A DNA stretch of 8,813 nucleotides from Campylobacteraceae bacterium (lineage in GTDB: Bacteria; Campylobacterota; Campylobacteria; Campylobacterales; Campylobacteraceae): NCBI GenBank assembly GCA_031290675.1, contig JAITNC010000080.1, positions 1 to 8,813 of the forward strand, written 5' to 3'. A program made the translations under genes and the position numbers. Every line of letters starts with the position of its first letter. Positions within the stretch are counted from its first letter, which is position 1. Under the pieces are notes generated by a model. That model ran no database searches. It was not told the origin of the DNA and saw only the letters and a list, made by a program, of their open reading frames with translations. This document shows, one piece after another, positions 4,749 through 8,813 of this stretch.

Positions 4749-6950
4749 TTATATATGGTTTAACGCATATACTATCTGTCCAAGCGATATAGAACTGTCG
4801 TTTGGCGATATATCACGAGCCGTAACAAACTCTATATCATGGCTTTTCAAGAGCTTTTTTAGAAGCGTTTTGTTTTGAAAAACACCGCCCGAGAGTACTA
4901 CTTTTTTGTCATACTTTTTGGCTATTTGTAGTAAAACAAGCGCCAAAGTATTTATAAATTTCGTAGCCGCAACGTTAGCCCTTTCACCAAGCATCGCCAA
5001 AAACCAATGGCTGTATTCTATCTCGCCTTTATCGTTTATCTTTATCTCGTAACTCTCGTTTATGCTCTCATCATACAAAGCCTCTATCATCATACCGCTC
5101 TCGCCCTCGTATGTAGTGGTTTTCATCTGCAAAATGATAGCCGCCGCAGCGTCAAACAACCGCCCTACCGAATGGCACAAAAGCGCATTTATATCTTTCT
5201 CATAGCTTTGCTCCAGCAGGCGCTTCTCTTTGAAACTATCCAAAAACGCCGCGACCTCTTTTCGCTCACGATGAGGATAAAGTATGGAAAAGGCTGTTCT
5301 GTTTATATTTTTGACGCTTTTATCGCCTCCAAGAAGCTTAAAAGGGGCAAATGTATGAACTCTTTTGTACGCTTTCATATCGCACAGGAAAAACTCCCCG
5401 CCCCAGATACTGTTATCATCTCCAAGCCCCGTGCCGTCCCACGAAACCCCCAAAACTTCCTCATCTATGCCCTGCTCAAACATCACAGCCAATATATGAG
5501 CATAGTGGTGCTGCACGTTCAAAGTGGGGATATTTTGTTTTTTAGCCCAAAGCGACGAGGCGTAGTTCGGGTGAGCATCGCAGACCAACAGATGCGGTGC
5601 AAAATCATAAAACCGTATAAAAGAGGCTATGGTTCTCTTGTACGCCTCCACGCTCTCAACGCTGTCCAAATCCCCTATATGGGGGCTGATGATGATATTT
5701 GAGCCGTTAAATATAGCTATAGTGCTTTTTTGGTGCGCCCCAAGAGCCAATATCTTTTTATCGCAGCCGTAAAACGTCTTGAAGGATTTTGGCGTAAGCC
5801 CTCTTGAGAGCCTCAAAACGATAGCCCTTTTATCCGCAAACTGCACGACGCTGTCATCGCTAAAGTTTACTATATCGCGCTCAAAATCCACAAACGCTTC
5901 TATCACGCCGCCAAGTTTGCCAAGCTGCTCTTTTGAGGTGATGATAGGCTCGCCGCTGATGTTTGCGCTCGTGGCGATGAGCGGTCTTTGTGTAAGCTCC
6001 AAAAGCTGCGTATGCAGAGGCGTATAAGGCAAAAAAACGCCAAGTGTATTGATATTTGGGGCGATGATGTCAGGCAGTGTACACTCTTTTTTCTTGCTCA
6101 CAAGCACTATCGGGCGGGCGGCGGAAAGAAGTGCGCTCTCCTCCTCTTTTGTCGTGTCGCAGTAGCGTTTTATCATCTCAAGTGAGCCAAAAAGCACGGC
6201 AAAAGGTTTTGCAGGACGTCTTTTTTGCTCTCGCAAGCGCAAAATGGCACTTTCGTTTAAAGCGTCGCAAATGATGTGAAACCCGCCCATACCTTTGAGC
6301 GCTGTTATCCGTCCTGCTGTTATCGCATGAGATAATTTTTGCAGTGGCAAGTCCCGCGTACTTGAACCCTCGCTCACATCATAAAATCTCACAGCAGGGC
6401 CACACCTCGGACAGCTTATGGGTTGAGCGTGGTAGCGGCGGTTGAGCGGGTCTTTGTATTCACGCTCGCACTCGGGACACATTTGAAAGGCACGCATAGA
6501 GGTATTTTCACGGTCGTACGGTACGCTCTCCATGATGGAGTACCTCGGCCCGCAATTTGTGCAATTTATCAAAGGGTAGCCAAATCGTCTGTCGTTTTTG
6601 TCCTCCATCTCACGAGCGCAATCCTCGCAGAGCGACATATCCGGCACGATAAGCGTGCTTTTGAGGTTTTGGCTTTGGCTTTTGATGATTTTGAAATCCT
6701 CAAAATTTCTCAACGCAACTTGGATTATCTCCACGCCGTCCACACGTGCCAAAGGCGGAATACTCTCACGAAGTTCACGCTCAAAAGCGCAAAAACTCTC
6801 CGCCTCCCCCTCAACTTCTATATGAACCCCGCTCGCTTGGTTAAATACTACGCCTTTGAGGTTGTGCCCCAGTGCCAATGTGTAAACAAACGGGCGAAAT
6901 CCAACGCCCTGCACCCTGCCCTCAATATCGTAGATTTTACATATTTTCAT
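4749..6950 (-). CDS. hypF: Carbamoyltransferase HypF
   Basis: HypF uses carbamoyl phosphate and ATP to make carbamoyl-adenylate and transfers the carbamoyl group to the C-terminal Cys of HypE. All four expected parts are seen in 733 residues: an acylphosphatase domain (1-90) with G-R-V-Q-G-V-G-F-R (11-19, Arg19) and Asn37; two zinc fingers with Cys108/111, 130/133, 158/161 and 180/183; a YrdC-like domain (about 200-385) with A-K-P-F-A-V-L, L-P-Y-T-P-L-H (307-313) and S-A-N-I-S-G-E-P (328-335); and a Kae1-like domain (about 395-733) with H-H-Y-A-H (481-485), W-D-G-T-G-L-G (504-510), S-G-G-V-F-Q-N (687-693) and N-D-S-S-I-S-L-G-Q (717-725). The last motif is more often NDGG. The ATG at 6950 follows the stop of the upstream HypF-like gene with no gap, so the pair is translationally coupled. 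The protein appears catalytically complete. Confidence 0.97.
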   Translation of the reverse strand: MKICKIYDIEGRVQGVGFRPFVYTLALGHNLKGVVFNQASGVHIEVEGEAESFCAFERELRESIPPLARVDGVEIIQVALRNFEDFKIIKSQSQNLKSTLIVPDMSLCEDCAREMEDKNDRRFGYPLINCTNCGPRYSIMESVPYDRENTSMRAFQMCPECEREYKDPLNRRYHAQPISCPRCGPAVRFYDVSEGSSTRDLPLQKLSHAITAGRITALKGMGGFHIICDALNESAILRLREQKRRPAKPFAVLFGSLEMIKRYCDTTKEEESALLSAARPIVLVSKKKECTLPDIIAPNINTLGVFLPYTPLHTQLLELTQRPLIATSANISGEPIITSKEQLGKLGGVIEAFVDFERDIVNFSDDSVVQFADKRAIVLRLSRGLTPKSFKTFYGCDKKILALGAHQKSTIAIFNGSNIIISPHIGDLDSVESVEAYKRTIASFIRFYDFAPHLLVCDAHPNYASSLWAKKQNIPTLNVQHHYAHILAVMFEQGIDEEVLGVSWDGTGLGDDNSIWGGEFFLCDMKAYKRVHTFAPFKLLGGDKSVKNINRTAFSILYPHRERKEVAAFLDSFKEKRLLEQSYEKDINALLCHSVGRLFDAAAAIILQMKTTTYEGESGMMIEALYDESINESYEIKINDKGEIEYSHWFLAMLGERANVAATKFINTLALVLLQIAKKYDKKVVLSGGVFQNKTLLKKLLKSHDIEFVTARDISPNDSSISLGQIVYALNHI

Positions 6951-8603
6951 CTAAAGCTCTATCGGCAGCTCTTTGCTAAAGTGGACTTTATGGTTTACGC
7001 TAAGGTGTTTGACGCAGAGATTTGATATGCTCTTTGTGCCAAAAAGCGAACCCATAAAAAATATATTTTCCACCTCAAAATCGCCCTTGAGTTTATCGGC
7101 AAAATCGCTCAAAAAATAGACCAAACTCTCGCCTATACCGTAAGAGAGCATACCGTCATCAGCCCCTGCAAGCCTGAAACTCATCACGCTTTTTAGCAAT
7201 TTGTATGCGTCCAACGACTGCTTTGCGCTGTTTTCGTCTATAAGTTTATAATCAATCCTTGGACCCTTCTCGCCTGCAAACATCTCTATATTTTCCAAAA
7301 GTTTCTCTCTTGCCAGCCTCAAGTCATCGCCAAATCCCATCAAAATCGCCGCTATACCCCAAAGATTTGACACACTTTGCGCCACCCCTTCAAACGATAT
7401 ATTTTCTATTTTTTGATATATATGAGGGAAAGCCTGTTTGTAATTTGCCACAAGTTTCTCTCCGCTCTCATCGCTGGCAAGGCGCAAAAATATCTCTTTA
7501 AAAGAGTTTTTAAACTCTATGCTCAAGATGTCCAAAACGCCCACTTTATCGTTGTAAAACATAATCTTATCGTTGTGTTTGAGGCTTAGGTATATACCGC
7601 AATTTGCCTTGTCAAACACGCCGCTCTCCTGCATCGTAGCAGCAAACTGCGTGTGATAGTGGTGCTTCAAAAACTTGATATTTTTCAAGCTCTGCGGCTT
7701 CATGTGCCACGTGCCGTGAGTGATGATGTTTTGCCCGCTTTGTAAAGCGCATACTTCAAGTCGTGGACGTGGAGTGATACCCTGCTCAAAATACAAAAAC
7801 GCCGAAGCGAGGTTCTCTTTTTGCTCCAAAATAACAAATTCAACCCCTTTTTTAAAGAGCGCCAACGACAAAAAATACAAAAACAGGTCATCAGCCATAG
7901 CAAGCCTTAAAAATCTTGGAAAATTTGGATATTTTGAAGCAAATATCATATTTGTATGGGCTCGCACTATCGGTTTTTCAAGCGATACGAGCGTGCTAAT
8001 CTCTTCGTTTTTTGTAACCGCTATCTTGCTTACGATGCTAAGCTCACTCGGCATCACGACAAACTCATCATCATAAGCTTTGTCTTCTATCTGCGAAACA
8101 CAAAAGATGCCGCTTAGTGTTTTGATATTTAGCTTTTGACCCTTTGCCACGATGTCCGCCGCACGCTCAAAAGCTTCAGCGAAATCTTCGCTGTATTTGT
8201 GCCGCACACCGTCCTGTTCAAAGATGAGCGGCAAATAGATTTGCTGATTTTCCCCTATCTCGTTTTGCACAAACGGATTAAAATCCCTCACAGCCGTGTC
8301 TAATGCCTGTTTTGTAAATGGCAGATATATATCGCACGGCGGCACTCTGATGGCTTGGTTTGTATCCCACGCTTCATCAATATAGGCGTTGGTTGAGTTC
8401 AAAAACAGAGAGTATGGAAGCTCTTTTGAGAGTTTCTCAGAAAACAGACCAAGCTGCTCCTCATCGCCTTTGACGTGCAACAAAACTTTATCGTCCTTTT
8501 TGCTGATATAACTCTCCACATCAGCACTTTTGGCTATATTGTCCAGAAAATTTTCCAAAACTGCGTTTTGCGAAACATAAGTAAATTCATAAACTAAAAT
8601 CAT
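6951..8603 (-). CDS. HypF-like protein: degenerate HypF paralogue without zinc fingers
   Basis: This 550-residue protein has no obvious catalytic motif, but reading it against the adjacent HypF shows colinear similarity. Residues 40-63 match HypF 42-65 without gaps (acylphosphatase strand and helix, V-x3-V-x-G-x2-E). Residues 181-213 match HypF 250-282 without gaps, with 12 of 33 identical by eye, ending P-I-V (YrdC-like). G-I-T-P-R (275-279) faces G-L-T-P-K, H-H-Y-H (314-317) faces H-H-Y-A-H, S-V-x2-L (410-414) faces the same pattern at HypF 594-598, and G-S-L-F-G (518-522) faces G-G-V-F-Q. Key residues are gone: Arg19 and Asn37 equivalents are Glu17 and Lys35, the third His is Thr318, and the chain ends before NDSSISLGQ. 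The region of the eight zinc cysteines holds only Cys90. It may be a non-catalytic partner of HypF or HypE. The ATG at 8603 has AGAGGA just upstream. Expression is coupled to hypF. The existence of the gene is near certain; the paralogy is inference. Confidence 0.8.
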   Translation of the reverse strand: MILVYEFTYVSQNAVLENFLDNIAKSADVESYISKKDDKVLLHVKGDEEQLGLFSEKLSKELPYSLFLNSTNAYIDEAWDTNQAIRVPPCDIYLPFTKQALDTAVRDFNPFVQNEIGENQQIYLPLIFEQDGVRHKYSEDFAEAFERAADIVAKGQKLNIKTLSGIFCVSQIEDKAYDDEFVVMPSELSIVSKIAVTKNEEISTLVSLEKPIVRAHTNMIFASKYPNFPRFLRLAMADDLFLYFLSLALFKKGVEFVILEQKENLASAFLYFEQGITPRPRLEVCALQSGQNIITHGTWHMKPQSLKNIKFLKHHYHTQFAATMQESGVFDKANCGIYLSLKHNDKIMFYNDKVGVLDILSIEFKNSFKEIFLRLASDESGEKLVANYKQAFPHIYQKIENISFEGVAQSVSNLWGIAAILMGFGDDLRLAREKLLENIEMFAGEKGPRIDYKLIDENSAKQSLDAYKLLKSVMSFRLAGADDGMLSYGIGESLVYFLSDFADKLKGDFEVENIFFMGSLFGTKSISNLCVKHLSVNHKVHFSKELPIEL

Positions 8604-8625
8604 TAATCCTCTTTTGAGTGTTTTT

Positions 8626-8654
8626 TATATACCCCTCCCATTGTCATGCGTGAA
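8626..8654 (-). promoter_or_regulatory. Weak promoter candidate ahead of the hypF-like/hypF pair
   Basis: On the minus strand TTCACG (8654-8649) and TATATA (8631-8626) are 17 bp apart, each matching four of six consensus bases; reading the -10 as TATAAA two bases later improves it. Transcription would start near 8619, about 16 nt before the ATG. The operon could equally be read from a promoter outside the window. Confidence 0.3.
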
Positions 8655-8662
8655 CGAAGCCC

Positions 8663-8701
8663 CACAGTGTCATGGCTCTGCCGAAGGCGTGAGCATCTGT
8701 G
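8663..8701. repeat. Imperfect palindromic element upstream of the hyp cluster
   Basis: Three nested arms pair in order: CACAG (8663-8667) with CTGTG (8697-8701); ATGGCTC (8672-8678) with GAGCAT (8691-8696), one base bulged; and GCC (8680-8682) with GGC (8686-8688) around a GAA loop. A partial second copy of its start, TGTCATGCGTGAACGAAG, lies immediately left at 8643-8660 and shares TGTCATG with 8668-8674. This looks like a dispersed palindromic intergenic repeat rather than a terminator, since no T-run follows on either strand. Confidence 0.5.
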
Positions 8702-8735
8702 TTTATTTTTACTTTTTTTGCAACTCTTACTCTTA

Positions 8736-8761
8736 TTACTTTCTTTTCCGAAAGAAAGTAA
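8736..8761. repeat. Perfect 11-bp hairpin, part of a likely dispersed intergenic repeat
   Basis: TTACTTTCTTT (8736-8746) and AAAGAAAGTAA (8751-8761) are exact inverted repeats around the loop TCCG. Downstream on the plus strand the sequence continues CCAAAGAAAC with a C-rich run to the window edge. AAGAAAGTAACCAAAGAAA-type stretches are, from memory, a recurring intergenic element in many proteobacterial genomes. No T-run follows on either strand, so it is not a standard terminator. I see no gene in 8604-8813. Confidence 0.55.
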
Positions 8762-8813
8762 CCAAAGAAACTCCCCCTAAGTGTAACTGTCCTTCGGATA
8801 CCCTGCGCATATT

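Noticed and set aside
4777..4803. HypF NDSSI in place of NDGG as a loss-of-function change
   Set aside because: The metal-binding Asp718 is kept and the surrounding motif is intact; Gly-to-Ser changes here are probably lineage variation.
5007..5702. Plus-strand open frame of 231 codons
   Set aside because: It lies wholly inside hypF on the opposite strand and has no recognisable domain; hypF is unambiguous here.
6423..7025. Plus-strand open frame of 200 codons
   Set aside because: It is antisense to the hypF 5' end and the end of the HypF-like gene; the composition is that of a shadow frame.
8736..8761. Rho-independent terminator for an upstream gene
   Set aside because: The stem is A/T-rich and no T-run follows on either strand.

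Overview
The window reads as a [NiFe]-hydrogenase maturation locus from a member of the Campylobacterota (the former Epsilonproteobacteria). I base this on the compact co-directional hypF/hypB-C-D-E-A order, the HypD and HypB sequences, which resemble Campylobacter/Sulfurimonas-type proteins as I recall them, an AT-rich promoter style with strong -10 boxes and poor -35 boxes, and frequent ATA isoleucine codons. Base composition of the hyp genes is moderate (mid-40s % GC by eye). That fits a free-living sulfur- or hydrogen-oxidising genus such as Sulfuricurvum, Sulfurimonas or Sulfurovum better than a host-associated Campylobacter. The genus is inference only.

Every gene I can support lies on the minus strand, so transcription runs from right to left. 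From the right: a 210-bp non-coding stretch with two different hairpin-forming palindromes (8604-8813); a 550-residue protein that I read as a zinc-finger-less, catalytically degraded paralogue of HypF (6951-8603); hypF itself, abutting it (4749-6950); nikR, the nickel-responsive repressor, with its own -10 box (4287-4703); a 108-bp regulatory gap holding an extended -10 promoter, a perfect 7-9-7 palindrome and a terminator-like stem-loop (4179-4286); then hypB, hypC, hypD, hypE and hypA, packed with gaps of 0-1 nt or with overlap (660-4178). Left of hypA are a very AT-rich small membrane-protein gene (230-622) and a broken 5' remnant of purT (64-216), which suggest a recombined boundary where the hyp cluster ends.

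The genes form one pathway. HypF and HypE make the CN ligand from carbamoyl phosphate and ATP. HypC and HypD carry the iron while its ligands are assembled. HypA and the very histidine-rich HypB deliver and store nickel. NikR, placed between hypF and hypB, is well positioned to tie nickel status to maturation, and the palindrome over the hypB -10 box is the obvious candidate operator. No hydrogenase structural subunits are in the window; they may lie to the right. The most unusual items are the HypF paralogue, the palindrome/nikR arrangement, the substituted G4 motif in HypB and the purT remnant.
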